From the NCBI GenBank assembly GCA_045595165.1, contig JAZNZY010000019.1, positions 62,001 through 126,000 of the forward strand: DNA of 64,000 nucleotides. Direction: 5' to 3'. The notes under the pieces were generated by a model that worked only from the letters and a program-made list of their open reading frames with translations, made no database searches and was not told the DNA's origin. A program made the position numbers and the translations under genes. Source of the DNA: SFLA01 sp045595165 (GTDB lineage: Bacteria; Bacillota; Clostridia; Oscillospirales; CAG-382). This document shows positions 52,552 through 60,421 of the stretch, piece by piece; the stretch's first letter is position 1, and every line of letters begins with the position of its first letter.

Positions 52552-54234
52552 ATGAAAAGAATTATTTGCTTTTTGCTGGCGGCTGTATGCTTGTTTGCTA
52601 CTGCCTGCGTATTGCCCGCCAACGATTATTCATCTCTGGTTTCCGCCGCAGGTGAAGAAATAACGGAAAGTATCCCCGTTCCCGTTAACGATATCGCCGC
52701 CGTCTATATAGAAACGGACAGATCTATCATTCGGGAAGAATACAGGGCTTGCAGTATAAAAGTCGTTGATATTTACGGAAACACCGTGGAGGATGCCGAC
52801 AGTAAGATCAAAATTCGCGGCAACTCCACCTCCTCCGGTGAAAAAAAGCCGTACAACTTCAAATTAAGCGGCAAAACCGAGCTTTTGGGTATGGGCAAGG
52901 CAAAGAAATGGTGCCTGCTTGCCAACTGCTATGAAAAGACACTTATAAGAAATGAAATGGTGTTTGATTTTGCCCGCAACAGCACTTGTCTGGCATTTAC
53001 TCCCGATAGCCGCTTTGTAGATGTTTACCTTAACGGTGTTCTTCAGGGAAGCTATATTCTGTGCGAAGCTGTTGAGGCGGGTAGTAGCCGTGTGGATATC
53101 GATATAGATAACGGCGAGTACCTGCTGGAGAGGGATGTCCGCGAGGACGAGGGGACCGTATATATAAATTCCCCCATGCTGGGCATACGCTTCGGTATAA
53201 ACGAGCCCGAAGAGCCTACCTCACAGCAGGTTGAGGACTTGCTCACTTTCCTCACCAAAGCGGAAACCGCGCTTAAATCGGGCAAAATGTCCGAGATAAA
53301 AAAGTATTTCGATGTAGAGTCTATTGTAGATTTTTATATAATTATGGAATACTTCAAGCAGGTCGACATATCTGTGGGAAGCACCCGTTTTTATATAAAG
53401 GACGGAAAGATCTACGGCGGCCCCGTTTGGGATTTTGACCTTACCATGGGCAACTGCCTTTCTTCCTATTACATCGCGTATAACAACGTGGGCGGAAGCG
53501 GTAAATCCTGCGAAGGAATATACTGCAACGTGGATTGGTTCAGATATTTCAACAAGGTTGCGGATTTTAAAGAAATGCGCAACGAGCGCTACCTTGAATT
53601 GCAGGACAGTATAGTAAATCTGTATACCCGCACGGTAAACGGTATAAGCTATATGGACGAGGTTACCGCATCTTACGGCGCCTCCTTTGCCCGCAATTAT
53701 AAAGAGGCAGGTTGGAAGATAGATAAAGTCTACAGCGAGCTTGAGCGTATTCCCGAAAAGACCTATGAAGGCAATCTGGATTACCTCCGTACATGGCTCA
53801 GAGAGCGCAACGAATGGCTGCTTACCGAATGGGGACTTACCCAGCGCAATTACGTCGTGCCCACAAAGGCTTCGGGTATGAAAGCGGACGGCGGTCTTAT
53901 TACCGGCCTTAAGGAATGTGTTACACCCGAAAAATGCGAAGATATGTTTGCACTTAATGCAACCGTAACCGCCAAGCACGATTACGTGGGAACGGGAAGC
54001 ACCGTTACAAACGAAGGCGTAACCTATGCCTTTATCCTTATAGGCGACGTGGACGGCACGGGAAAGGTTGATGCGAGAGATTATATCCGCATCCGCCGTG
54101 ATTTTCTCGGCACCTTCGATATCGAGGGACTGTATGAACTGTCCGCCGATTGCAACGGTGACGGAAATATCTCCGCTACGGATTACCTTATGGTAAGACG
54201 GCATATTCTGGGTAAACTCGATCTGTACGAATAA
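52552..54234 (+). CDS. CotH-like kinase-fold protein with C-terminal dockerin
   Basis: A 560-residue secreted protein with GGGAGG before the ATG. Signal peptide or lipoprotein signal (LLAAVCLFATACVLP; Cys with an imperfect lipobox). Residues about 40-400 fit the CotH family: IKIRGNSTSSGEKKPYNFKL, KKWCLLANCYEKTLIRNEMV, and GGPVWDFDLTMGN near the active Asp. CotH in Bacillus is a spore-coat protein kinase; secreted CotH proteins in gut Clostridia often carry dockerins. Residues about 497-558 are a type I dockerin with two calcium loops (GDVDGTGKVDARDYI, DCNGDGNISATDYL). The cohesin protein at 17 kb could be its receptor. Confidence 0.87.
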   Translation: MKRIICFLLAAVCLFATACVLPANDYSSLVSAAGEEITESIPVPVNDIAAVYIETDRSIIREEYRACSIKVVDIYGNTVEDADSKIKIRGNSTSSGEKKPYNFKLSGKTELLGMGKAKKWCLLANCYEKTLIRNEMVFDFARNSTCLAFTPDSRFVDVYLNGVLQGSYILCEAVEAGSSRVDIDIDNGEYLLERDVREDEGTVYINSPMLGIRFGINEPEEPTSQQVEDLLTFLTKAETALKSGKMSEIKKYFDVESIVDFYIIMEYFKQVDISVGSTRFYIKDGKIYGGPVWDFDLTMGNCLSSYYIAYNNVGGSGKSCEGIYCNVDWFRYFNKVADFKEMRNERYLELQDSIVNLYTRTVNGISYMDEVTASYGASFARNYKEAGWKIDKVYSELERIPEKTYEGNLDYLRTWLRERNEWLLTEWGLTQRNYVVPTKASGMKADGGLITGLKECVTPEKCEDMFALNATVTAKHDYVGTGSTVTNEGVTYAFILIGDVDGTGKVDARDYIRIRRDFLGTFDIEGLYELSADCNGDGNISATDYLMVRRHILGKLDLYE

Positions 54235-54246
54235 AAAAGTCATCCT

Positions 54247-54293
54247 AAAAACGCAAAGCGTTTTCGGGGACCCCGAACAAAAAATCACCCCAA
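54247..54293 (-). repeat. CGGGGACCCCGA intergenic element, variant hairpin
   Basis: AAAACGCaaaGCGTTTT hairpin next to CGGGGACCCCGA and, slightly apart, AATCACCCCAA. Same outer blocks as the 18.3-kb element but a different inner stem, i.e. conserved boxes around a variable hairpin. Confidence 0.65.
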
Positions 54294-54302
54294 ACAAAAA
54301 TT

Positions 54303-54334
54303 AAAAGGAACCGGGAAATCGGTTCCTTTTTTGT
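54303..54334 (+). terminator. Rho-independent terminator
   Basis: AAAAGGAACCG-ggaaat-CGGTTCCTTTT TT, a strong stem with a T-run, 70 nt after the CotH-dockerin gene. Confidence 0.9.
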
Positions 54335-54353
54335 GTATATGGGAGTGTTTACT

Positions 54354-54383
54354 ATCGGGGTCCTCCGAAATCAAACGGAAGCC
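54354..54383 (+). repeat. Degenerate CGGGGTCC element at the end of a minus-strand gene
   Basis: ATCGGGGTCCTCCGA followed by a weak TCCG..CGGA hairpin. It overlaps the end of the 114-aa membrane protein gene, whose TGA stop falls inside it. Confidence 0.45.
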
Positions 54384-54715
54384 CCGCCAAATACTGTCAT
54401 ACAAAAAATCAAAATCAGCGCAACAATTTCGATAAGACCTGCAGTTAAATTCAGACCGGACAATACGATCGTGGCAATTCGTAGTTTTTCCAACCGTCTT
54501 GACAATACAATTCCTATTATTCCTGCCGGTATTCCGATAAAAAAGATGAGAGTGCTTGCGCTCGATCCAATAGTGTCCAATAATTTAAACAGGGAGTTGG
54601 AGTTTATAACATTAGTTGGAGTATTGCTAGATATAATTATAAACGGAATGACTGCTGCCAACGTTAATTCTAACCAGAAAACCCATAAATAACGGTGCTT
54701 AATTTTTTTCGTCAT
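54371..54715 (-). CDS. Small membrane protein (114 aa)
   Basis: AAAGGAG precedes the ATG by a normal distance. Three predicted helices (LWVFWLELTLAAVIPFIII; ASTLIFFIGIPAGIIGIVL; LTAGLIEIVALILIF) with a basic N-terminus and a basic loop. No family recognised. The last residues overlap a repeat element. Confidence 0.65.
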   Translation of the reverse strand: MTKKIKHRYLWVFWLELTLAAVIPFIIISSNTPTNVINSNSLFKLLDTIGSSASTLIFFIGIPAGIIGIVLSRRLEKLRIATIVLSGLNLTAGLIEIVALILIFCMTVFGGASV

Positions 54716-54763
54716 AACTGTAAACTCCTTTGTTGTTTGTTATTCCTACGGGTAGTTTGTCTT

Positions 54764-55258
54764 TTACCAAGGTCTGTCGGGACGGACGTTATTCCAATAA
54801 TAATTTACCTTTGTTGCCCATATCCGCAGCCAACATTGGGAGAAATTGAGCTTTCCTTCACCGCGAAGCTCTCCGAAAAATACGTTCTCGGTAGGAGATT
54901 GTGTATTTGCATAGTGCTCAATAAATTCGTAAGCGCATTTGCCGGAATTTATTTTCTTCATAAACAGATCAAAATCCCAATGTTTTACGGTCTTTTTGCT
55001 GCTTTTTCTGTTTTCCTCCACAAAAAGCCAAGCGAATACGCCATATCCTTCGCCATTTTCCAAAACAAATTCGACCTTTGCCGCATCCGTGCGCAGACAC
55101 TCTTTATAAGGGTTATCGGGATGCTCGGGACCGATCCAGAACCCGTCGGGAAATTCAAATACCAGCACTCCGTCCCGCAAATATACCTTTTCCGCAATGC
55201 AATCGTGCAGGGTAAGGTTGATATTATTATCTTCGCAGTGAATAAAGTTATCGTTCAT
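54764..55258 (-). CDS. Hypothetical protein (164 aa)
   Basis: A soluble acidic protein of mixed alpha/beta character with many aromatic residues (VLVFEFPDGFWIGPEHPDNP, KHWDFDLFMKKINSGK). No signal peptide or membrane helix. Small free-standing proteins with this kind of composition are often immunity-like, but no toxin gene is adjacent, so no function is proposed. It lies between the small membrane protein and the PstS-like gene on the same strand. Confidence 0.6.
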   Translation of the reverse strand: MNDNFIHCEDNNINLTLHDCIAEKVYLRDGVLVFEFPDGFWIGPEHPDNPYKECLRTDAAKVEFVLENGEGYGVFAWLFVEENRKSSKKTVKHWDFDLFMKKINSGKCAYEFIEHYANTQSPTENVFFGELRGEGKLNFSQCWLRIWATKVNYYWNNVRPDRPW

Positions 55259-55284
55259 ATTTATACCTCGCTAAAAAAATATTG

Positions 55285-56271
55285 CTAATTTATCCTTACG
55301 TATCCCGTTTGTTCGATAAGGTTTTGCCCTTCATCAGATAAAAGCCAATCTATGAGGATCTGTATATTTTCGTTGTCGTTATCCGCGCGGTAGATTGCGT
55401 AAAATTCCGCAACAACGGGATAACTTCGGTTTTGTATGTTTTCCGCACTGGGATATACTCCGTTAAGCGAAATCATTTTTACAGCATTGTTTTCAACAAT
55501 GCCGTCCATATAGTAACGGAAGGAAAAACCTATTGATGCGCCGGTAATGGCAAGCAGAGATTTTCTGCCTATTTTGTAATCCCCCATAAAGGATTCAAAA
55601 GTGGTTTGGCTTCCGCTTCCTTCCAGTCTGGTAATGGGGTTTATAACGCGGTTTGCGCCGCCTACCTCGTTCCAGTTGGTATATTCGCAGGAATATATTT
55701 TACGTATTTGCTCCACGGTTAAATTATACACGGGGTTTTTCTCGTTTACAAAAAATACAAAAGCCTCCAAGCCGATAGGAACGTAAACAAGCTCAACACC
55801 TTTTTCTTCTGCATACGCCTTTTGCTGTTGGGAAGGAGCGGCGCAGAATAAAATATCGGTCGTTCCGTCAACTATGGCTTGGTAACCCCGCACTGTGTTT
55901 TTGTATTGCATAGCGCTGTCGGAAGCAAAGTTCTCGCCGTAAAAATTATCGTCGGAAAAGCTGCCACCCTCATAAGTAACGCAGCCTTTCGGGTAAACGT
56001 TATCGATAACCGCGGCATAAACGGGGACCAAAGCTGCCGCACCGTCCAAAACGGGGAGATCTTCCGTGAGTTTTAAGGAAGAGTTGATCTTTGGTAATTC
56101 GGAGCCTTCTTCGTGGGGAAGATATTTTCCAACGTCTATCATCTTCGCCTGCGTCGCACCGCTGAAGTTATTGGAAAGTCTGCAGGTGAGTAACTGATAA
56201 ATGCTGAAATTAAAAGCGGCAAATACCATGATTACAAGAAGAATACTCGCAATTTGCTTTTTCAGCTTCAT
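55285..56271 (-). CDS. PstS-like phosphate/anion-binding protein
   Basis: A 328-residue protein with one N-terminal hydrophobic segment (ILLVIMVFAAFNFSIYQLL) that is a signal anchor or signal peptide. The body fits the PBP-like/PstS family: TDILFCAAPSQQQK, LEAFVFFVNEKNPVYNLTVE, IYSCEYTNWNEVGG and RLEGSGSQTTFESFM, the last being the anion-binding SGS loop. No pstCAB genes are near. Two tiny membrane proteins are encoded directly upstream on the same strand, suggesting a sensing or accessory role rather than classical import. Confidence 0.82.
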   Translation of the reverse strand: MKLKKQIASILLVIMVFAAFNFSIYQLLTCRLSNNFSGATQAKMIDVGKYLPHEEGSELPKINSSLKLTEDLPVLDGAAALVPVYAAVIDNVYPKGCVTYEGGSFSDDNFYGENFASDSAMQYKNTVRGYQAIVDGTTDILFCAAPSQQQKAYAEEKGVELVYVPIGLEAFVFFVNEKNPVYNLTVEQIRKIYSCEYTNWNEVGGANRVINPITRLEGSGSQTTFESFMGDYKIGRKSLLAITGASIGFSFRYYMDGIVENNAVKMISLNGVYPSAENIQNRSYPVVAEFYAIYRADNDNENIQILIDWLLSDEGQNLIEQTGYVRIN

Positions 56272-56272
56272 T

Positions 56273-56416
56273 TTATCCCCACAGCTCCTTTCCGATGAAG
56301 TATATTATAGAGCAGTGGTTATATGCATAAACTGCATAAATAAAATGGGCAATCGTCAAAGCGGCGCAAATGCCGATAACCGAAAAGAGAATGATCAAAT
56401 ATGTACGGTTTTTCAC
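56273..56416 (-). CDS. Small membrane protein, 47 aa
   Basis: GTG start with GAGG about 9 nt upstream; opens MKNRTYLIILFSVIGICAAL and has one transmembrane helix, then an aromatic stretch (YAVYAYNHCSIIYF) and ends KELWG. The TAA stop is 1 nt before the PstS-like ATG, and the Shine-Dalgarno site of that gene lies inside this frame, so the arrangement looks like a real coupled pair. Family unknown. Confidence 0.55.
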   Translation of the reverse strand: MKNRTYLIILFSVIGICAALTIAHFIYAVYAYNHCSIIYFIGKELWG

Positions 56417-56426
56417 GTAAAACACC

Positions 56427-56693
56427 TCACATATATGCAATAGCGTTGAGCAGAAGCATAAAAACGCCGATAACTACAGCCACTACCACTATGGCAACAA
56501 TTACCGAAATTACCAACAGCGTTGTTCGTTTAACCATTTCATCGCGGGAATAAACGGAAAACGGCTCGCCGTACTTTTTGATTTTTATTTTTGCCTGTAA
56601 ATAGCGAACCAAAGAAACGACAAAAAATATAACTGCAGCCAAGGGAAGTCCAAAGAAAAATAAATAAACAAACGATAAAATAAGATACGACAT
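56427..56693 (-). CDS. Small two-TM membrane protein (88 aa)
   Basis: Two hydrophobic helices (LILSFVYLFFFGLPLAAVIF; TTLLVISVIVAIVVVAVVIG) joined by a basic loop with KKYGEPFSVYSRDEM. No recognised family. It precedes the 47-aa protein and PstS-like gene by 10 nt or less, so the three are one operon. Confidence 0.65.
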   Translation of the reverse strand: MSYLILSFVYLFFFGLPLAAVIFFVVSLVRYLQAKIKIKKYGEPFSVYSRDEMVKRTTLLVISVIVAIVVVAVVIGVFMLLLNAIAYM

Positions 56694-56769
56694 ACTTATA
56701 CCTCGCTTTCGATATAATTATATCAGACAAAAATTATGTTGTCAATATTTCACGGCGCGGCGGTGTATG

Positions 56770-56949
56770 TAATCATCCCGATAGGGATGTATGGAATCCG
56801 TCGCAAGACGGTATGGAATCAATGCGGAGCATTGTATGGAATCAAGCCGACGGAAAATGCACCTTCGGTGATGCCATGCGCGACTTCGTCGCAATTCCAT
56901 ACAACGCGCGTTGCGCGTTGATGCCATGCCAACCCGACTTCGTCGGCTT
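56770..56949 (-). repeat. Hairpin array, TATGGAATC linker family (array G)
   Basis: CATCCCgataGGGATG, CGTCgcaaGACG, AATGCggaGCATT, then longer hairpins, separated by TATGGAATC; in the right half the linker is inverted (AATTCCATA, GATGCCAT) around CAACGCGCgtTGCGCGTTG and AAcCCGACttcGTCGGcTT. Same architecture as the GTGATAT arrays with a different linker. It lies between tRNA-Val and the 88-aa gene. Confidence 0.8.
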
Positions 56950-56953
56950 GGAT

Positions 56954-56988
56954 AAAAAAATACACACTCTTTGGGAGTGTGTATTTTT
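56954..56988 (-). terminator. Terminator of tRNA-Val
   Basis: AAATACACACTC-tttgg-GAGTGTGTATTT with a T-run on the minus strand directly after the tRNA 3' end. Confidence 0.88.
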
Positions 56989-57065
56989 TGGTGGAGACTA
57001 CAGGACTCGAACCTGTGACCCCTTGCACGTCAAGCAAGTGCTCTAGCCAACTGGGCTAAGCCTCC
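56989..57065 (-). tRNA. tRNA-Val (GAC)
   Basis: Minus strand folds as a full cloverleaf: acceptor GGAGGCU / AGUCUCC, D-arm with AGCCCAGUUGGCUAGAGC, anticodon stem CUUGC / GCAAG with loop UUGACGU (anticodon GAC, reading GUC/GUU), and T-arm with GGUUCGAGUCC. CCA is encoded. The terminator follows at once. Confidence 0.95.
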
Positions 57066-57108
57066 GCGCAAGAGAGATTATAGCACAGGGGGGTGCAAAA
57101 ATCAACCC

Positions 57109-58356
57109 CTATTTTTTACTACCGCGTTTTTTCTTGAACGTGTTTACCTTTTTATTTACCAGCATCATTGCCGCCACGGCGGTCACGGTGCCCAGGACGG
57201 CGCCCGCAACGCCCCATTTAAGGTTGGCGGTTTCGGTATTTTTGCGCTTTTCGGCTTTCTTTTTTTCTACAGCCTTTTCCACGGTTTCCTTTATATGCTT
57301 TTCGTCCAGTCCGCCGCAAGCGGAAAGGGCGATCCTTTGCAGTTTTTCGGCGGTACCTTTATCAAGTCCCGCGGTGTAGGTATTGCCAATAGGGCTTATT
57401 TTGCAGTACGTGTAAAGATAACAGCAGGCGGCGAGATAACTTCCTGCCTTGGAGTGGTGGGCTTCATCATCTGCATACAGATTTATCTCGGGGTATTTAA
57501 GAGTACATTCGGAAAACGCCAATGCCACGGGGCACACGGGTATATCGTATATATCGCCCATAGTCTTAAAAGTGCCGTACATATCCGCGTTTGCGGCAAG
57601 ACGCTTTTCCTTGTCCGTTTCATAGCCGTATCTCATATAAAGCAGAGGCTTTGCGCCGTTTTGCTTTACCAGCTCAAGCAGCTTTTCCAGCGCCTCCATA
57701 CGTTTATCAAGCGGGCAGGGAGTACCGTCCTGCAGGACGATGTAATCGTATTTCTTTATGTCCAGCATTTTGCGCAAGGCTTTTCCTCTGGGGTGGTTTT
57801 CGTCCGCATATTCATAAAAATACGCGCTTCCAAAGGTGCAGTAATCCACAGAAACGTCCAGCCCTGCGGCTTTGCACAAGCCCTTGAACTTTATGGGGTT
57901 GCCGTTTATATAGGTGCAGGAGTTTCCTACAAACAGATATTTTACGGTGTTTGCCGTTTCGTTTTCCGAAATATCCGCAACCACGGTCAGCGTTCCCTCG
58001 CTTTCATCGCACTTTGCGTACATAGGGTAAATAAGGGATATGGTGGAATTGTGTATCACTGCGCCCTCGGTGGCAAGGAGATAATATTCATATACGGGGT
58101 GAGTGCTTGAAAACGCCGCCGCAAATCCCCCTGCGGGCAGTATAACGTTTTTCTGCACGCTGTACTCGCCGGAAGAAAGGTTGCAACCGCCTTCGTAAAG
58201 GTTACCGTTTTTATCAAACACCAAAACGTTTGCGTTGCGGAATCCGTAATCGTCCGCATTCAGGTATCTCTCTTCCGCGCCTGCTTTGTATATGGTAAGT
58301 CCGTCAGAGTTAAAAGGACGGTCAAAAGCTGTTATAACAAATTCACGGGTTTTCAT
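57109..58356 (-). CDS. SGNH-type hydrolase with C-terminal membrane segment (415 aa)
   Basis: Residues about 1-125 are a beta-rich domain; about 130-330 an SGNH fold with YLFVGNSCTYING (block I), YDYIVLQDGTPCP and YADDEAHHSKAGSYLA (Asp/His block V). A charged helical linker (EKAVEKKKAEKRKNTE) leads to one transmembrane helix (WGVAGAVLGTVTAVAAMML) and a basic end. There is no N-terminal signal, so the catalytic part may be cytoplasmic and membrane-tethered, or exported in another way. It is a relative of the 217-aa protein at 42.2 kb. It has its own promoter at 58390-58419. Confidence 0.72.
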   Translation of the reverse strand: MKTREFVITAFDRPFNSDGLTIYKAGAEERYLNADDYGFRNANVLVFDKNGNLYEGGCNLSSGEYSVQKNVILPAGGFAAAFSSTHPVYEYYLLATEGAVIHNSTISLIYPMYAKCDESEGTLTVVADISENETANTVKYLFVGNSCTYINGNPIKFKGLCKAAGLDVSVDYCTFGSAYFYEYADENHPRGKALRKMLDIKKYDYIVLQDGTPCPLDKRMEALEKLLELVKQNGAKPLLYMRYGYETDKEKRLAANADMYGTFKTMGDIYDIPVCPVALAFSECTLKYPEINLYADDEAHHSKAGSYLAACCYLYTYCKISPIGNTYTAGLDKGTAEKLQRIALSACGGLDEKHIKETVEKAVEKKKAEKRKNTETANLKWGVAGAVLGTVTAVAAMMLVNKKVNTFKKKRGSKK

Positions 58357-58389
58357 ATTTTTATCCCCTTTTTGCCGTTATTTTTATTT

Positions 58390-58419
58390 ATTATACCACC
58401 ATTTGGCGCTTTTTGTCAA
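58390..58419 (-). promoter_or_regulatory. Sigma-A promoter for the SGNH gene
   Basis: On the minus strand TTGACA (58419-58414) and TATAAT (58395-58390), both exact, 18-nt spacing, 34 nt before the ATG. It diverges from the ApbC promoter. Confidence 0.85.
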
Positions 58420-58447
58420 TGATACCAAATCTTTTACCTTTATATAA

Positions 58448-58476
58448 TTGACTTTTACTTCAAAAAGGGGTATATT
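58448..58476 (+). promoter_or_regulatory. Sigma-A promoter for the Mrp/ApbC gene
   Basis: TTGACT (58448-58453) and TATATT (58471-58476), 17-nt spacing, 28 nt before the preferred ATG at 58505. This also argues against the upstream start at 58448. Confidence 0.82.
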
Positions 58477-58504
58477 ATATCTTAATGAAAAGGAGATGTT
58501 TATT

Positions 58505-59326
58505 ATGAGTGAATGTTCACACGATTGTTCTTCCTGCGGCGAAAACTGTTCGAGCCGCACGGAACCTATGAAGGAAAAATTAAACGGGTATTCCCGCGTC
58601 GGTAAGGTTATCGGCGTAGTTAGCGGTAAAGGCGGCGTAGGTAAAAGCCTTGTTACCTCGCTTCTTTCCGTATACACCAACCGTCTGGGATATAACACAG
58701 CTATTCTGGATGCGGATATAACCGGTCCTTCCATTCCCAATGCTTTCGGTCTTCACGAAAGAGTTGTGGGCACCGAAATGGGTATGCTTCCCGCAGTTAC
58801 CAAAACGGGTATTCAGGTAATGTCCCTTAACCTGCTGCTTGAGAGCGAAACCGCCCCCGTAGTATGGCGCGGTCCCGTTATCGCAGGGGTTGTAAAGCAG
58901 TTCTGGACAGACGTTGTATGGAACGACGTTGACTTTATGTACGTTGATATGCCTCCCGGAACGGGCGACGTTCCTCTTACAGTGTTCCAGTCCCTGCCTA
59001 TCGACGGTATCGTGGTCGTTACCTCTCCTCAGGAATTGGTTGGCATGATCGTTGAAAAGGCTGTCAATATGGCGTCCCTTATGAACGTTCCCGTGCTTGG
59101 TATCGTTGAAAACTTCAGCACCTTCAAGTGCCCCGATTGCGGTAAGGTTCATTCCATATTCGGCGAAAGCCGTATCAACGAGATCGCTTCCCGCCACGGT
59201 ATAGAAACCGTTTGCCGCCTGCCTATCGATCCCACCTTCGCCGCTTCTGCGGATGCAGGTACTATCGAGCTTTCCGAAGAAACCGAGCTCGTAAACCTTG
59301 CAAAGAAAATAACCGAAAACAAATAA
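58505..59326 (+). CDS. apbC: Mrp/NBP35-family Fe-S carrier ATPase
   Basis: A 273-residue protein; the start at 58505 follows AAAAGGAGATG. An N-terminal Cys-rich stretch (CSHDCSSCGENC) and a deviant Walker A GKGGVGKS at 41-48 identify the Mrp/ApbC group; LDADITGPSIPNAFG, VDMPPGTGDVPLTV and a CPDCG pair near residue 222 that bridges the Fe-S cluster in dimers. The family carries Fe-S clusters to apoproteins. Single-gene unit with its own promoter and terminator. Confidence 0.93.
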   Translation: MSECSHDCSSCGENCSSRTEPMKEKLNGYSRVGKVIGVVSGKGGVGKSLVTSLLSVYTNRLGYNTAILDADITGPSIPNAFGLHERVVGTEMGMLPAVTKTGIQVMSLNLLLESETAPVVWRGPVIAGVVKQFWTDVVWNDVDFMYVDMPPGTGDVPLTVFQSLPIDGIVVVTSPQELVGMIVEKAVNMASLMNVPVLGIVENFSTFKCPDCGKVHSIFGESRINEIASRHGIETVCRLPIDPTFAASADAGTIELSEETELVNLAKKITENK

Positions 59327-59330
59327 ACAA

Positions 59331-59365
59331 ATATACCCTGCGTATATGCTACGCAGGGTATATTT
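59331..59365. terminator. Terminator between convergent genes
   Basis: A perfect 14-bp stem ATATACCCTGCGTA / TACGCAGGGTATAT with a 5-nt loop and T-rich flank, 4 nt after the ApbC stop. Confidence 0.88.
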
Positions 59366-59369
59366 ATTG

Positions 59370-59408
59370 TCGGGGTCCCCGAAAGCCGCACGGCTTCTTG
59401 GGGTGATT
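59370..59408 (+). repeat. CGGGGTCCCCGA palindromic intergenic element
   Basis: CGGGGTCCCCGA, hairpin AAGCCgcacGGCTT and edge TTGGGGTGATT; nearly the same as the 18.3-kb element. It lies beside a terminator, between convergent gene ends. Confidence 0.75.
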
Positions 59409-59412
59409 GGTT

Positions 59413-59649
59413 TTAGTCTACGTTTGTACGGTTTTCTCTGGTAACGGGAACTTCCTGTTCTCTGGGACGGAACAGCAGGCTCACGCACCACAGACCCGCA
59501 AGGGCAACCACGGTGTATATAACGCGGCTTGCCAGCGCGCCCTGGCTTCCGAATATCCAGGAAATAAGGTCGAATTTGAAAATACCGATCAGCCCCCAGT
59601 TAAGACAGCCGATTATCGAAATTATAAGTGCAATTCTATCCATTAACAT
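59413..59649 (-). CDS. DUF378 family small membrane protein
   Basis: A 78-residue protein opening MLMDRIALIISIIGCLNWGL, the DUF378 signature (LNWGLIGIFKFDLISWIFG), with two helices and a basic tail. The ATG at 59649 is closer to GAGGAG than the next ATG. Common in Firmicutes, function unknown. Confidence 0.88.
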   Translation of the reverse strand: MLMDRIALIISIIGCLNWGLIGIFKFDLISWIFGSQGALASRVIYTVVALAGLWCVSLLFRPREQEVPVTRENRTNVD

Positions 59650-59709
59650 ATTTTTATATATCTCCTCTCGGTTTGTGTTTATTTTACGCATTAAAAGAAA
59701 AGATATACA

Positions 59710-59738
59710 TTGACATTTTACTTTTTCAAATGTAAAAT
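59710..59738 (+). promoter_or_regulatory. Sigma-A promoter for trmB
   Basis: TTGACA (59710-59715), 17 nt, TAAAAT (59733-59738) with TG just before the -10; 38 nt before the ATG. Confidence 0.88.
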
Positions 59739-59776
59739 ATAGTAAATTCGTTTATTTTTCGGAGGAATACATATAT

Positions 59777-60421
59777 ATGAGAATGCGCCCTAAGAAAAAC
59801 CGTGCTACACGGCTTGATAACGTAAAAGAGCTTTTCGCCGTAACCACCGAGGACGGTAAAATAGATATTCCCGCATCCTTCGGGGAAGATACAAATATAT
59901 CCATAGAGATCGGCTGCGGTAAAGGCAGATTTATCTGCGGAAAAGCGGCAAAGTACCCCGATGAATATTTTATCGCCTTTGAGCGTGTTACCGACGTTAA
60001 TATGATGGCAATGGAAAAAGCCTTTGCTGCCGGTATTACCAACGTCCGCTTTCACAACGGAGATGCAAAGGAGCTTTCTACGCTTTTGCCCCATCATTCG
60101 GTAAACACCATTTATCTCAATTTTTCCGATCCTTGGCCCAAAAAGAGAAATGCAAAGCGCCGGTTAACCAGTCCCTTGTTTTTGGAAATGTACAAGGATT
60201 TGCTGGCTCCCGACGCCGTAATTTACTTTAAAACCGATAATATAGGACTTTTTGAATATTCCTTGGAAACCTTTGCAGAGTGCGGATATACTCTTTCCAA
60301 CGTGTGTTACGATCTGCATAACGATGCGGTTTTGTCCGCAAACAATATACAGACCGAATACGAAGAAAAGTTTTCCGAAAAAGGCTTTACTATCAATTAT
60401 TTGGAAGCGCGACTTAAGTAG
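59777..60421 (+). CDS. trmB: tRNA (guanine-N7-)-methyltransferase
   Basis: A 214-residue protein with CGGAGG upstream. SAM-binding loop IEIGCGKGRFICGKA, FERVTDVNMMAM, NGDAKEL, the conserved NFSDPWPKKRNAKRRL active-site stretch and the end TEYEEKF identify TrmB, which methylates G46 of tRNA. The 3' end overlaps the convergent murE-type gene by 25 nt. Confidence 0.95.
   Translation: MRMRPKKNRATRLDNVKELFAVTTEDGKIDIPASFGEDTNISIEIGCGKGRFICGKAAKYPDEYFIAFERVTDVNMMAMEKAFAAGITNVRFHNGDAKELSTLLPHHSVNTIYLNFSDPWPKKRNAKRRLTSPLFLEMYKDLLAPDAVIYFKTDNIGLFEYSLETFAECGYTLSNVCYDLHNDAVLSANNIQTEYEEKFSEKGFTINYLEARLK

Noticed and set aside
53221..54297. Minus-strand open frame of 358 codons opposite the CotH-dockerin gene
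   Set aside because: Antisense shadow; the plus strand carries CotH and dockerin motifs.
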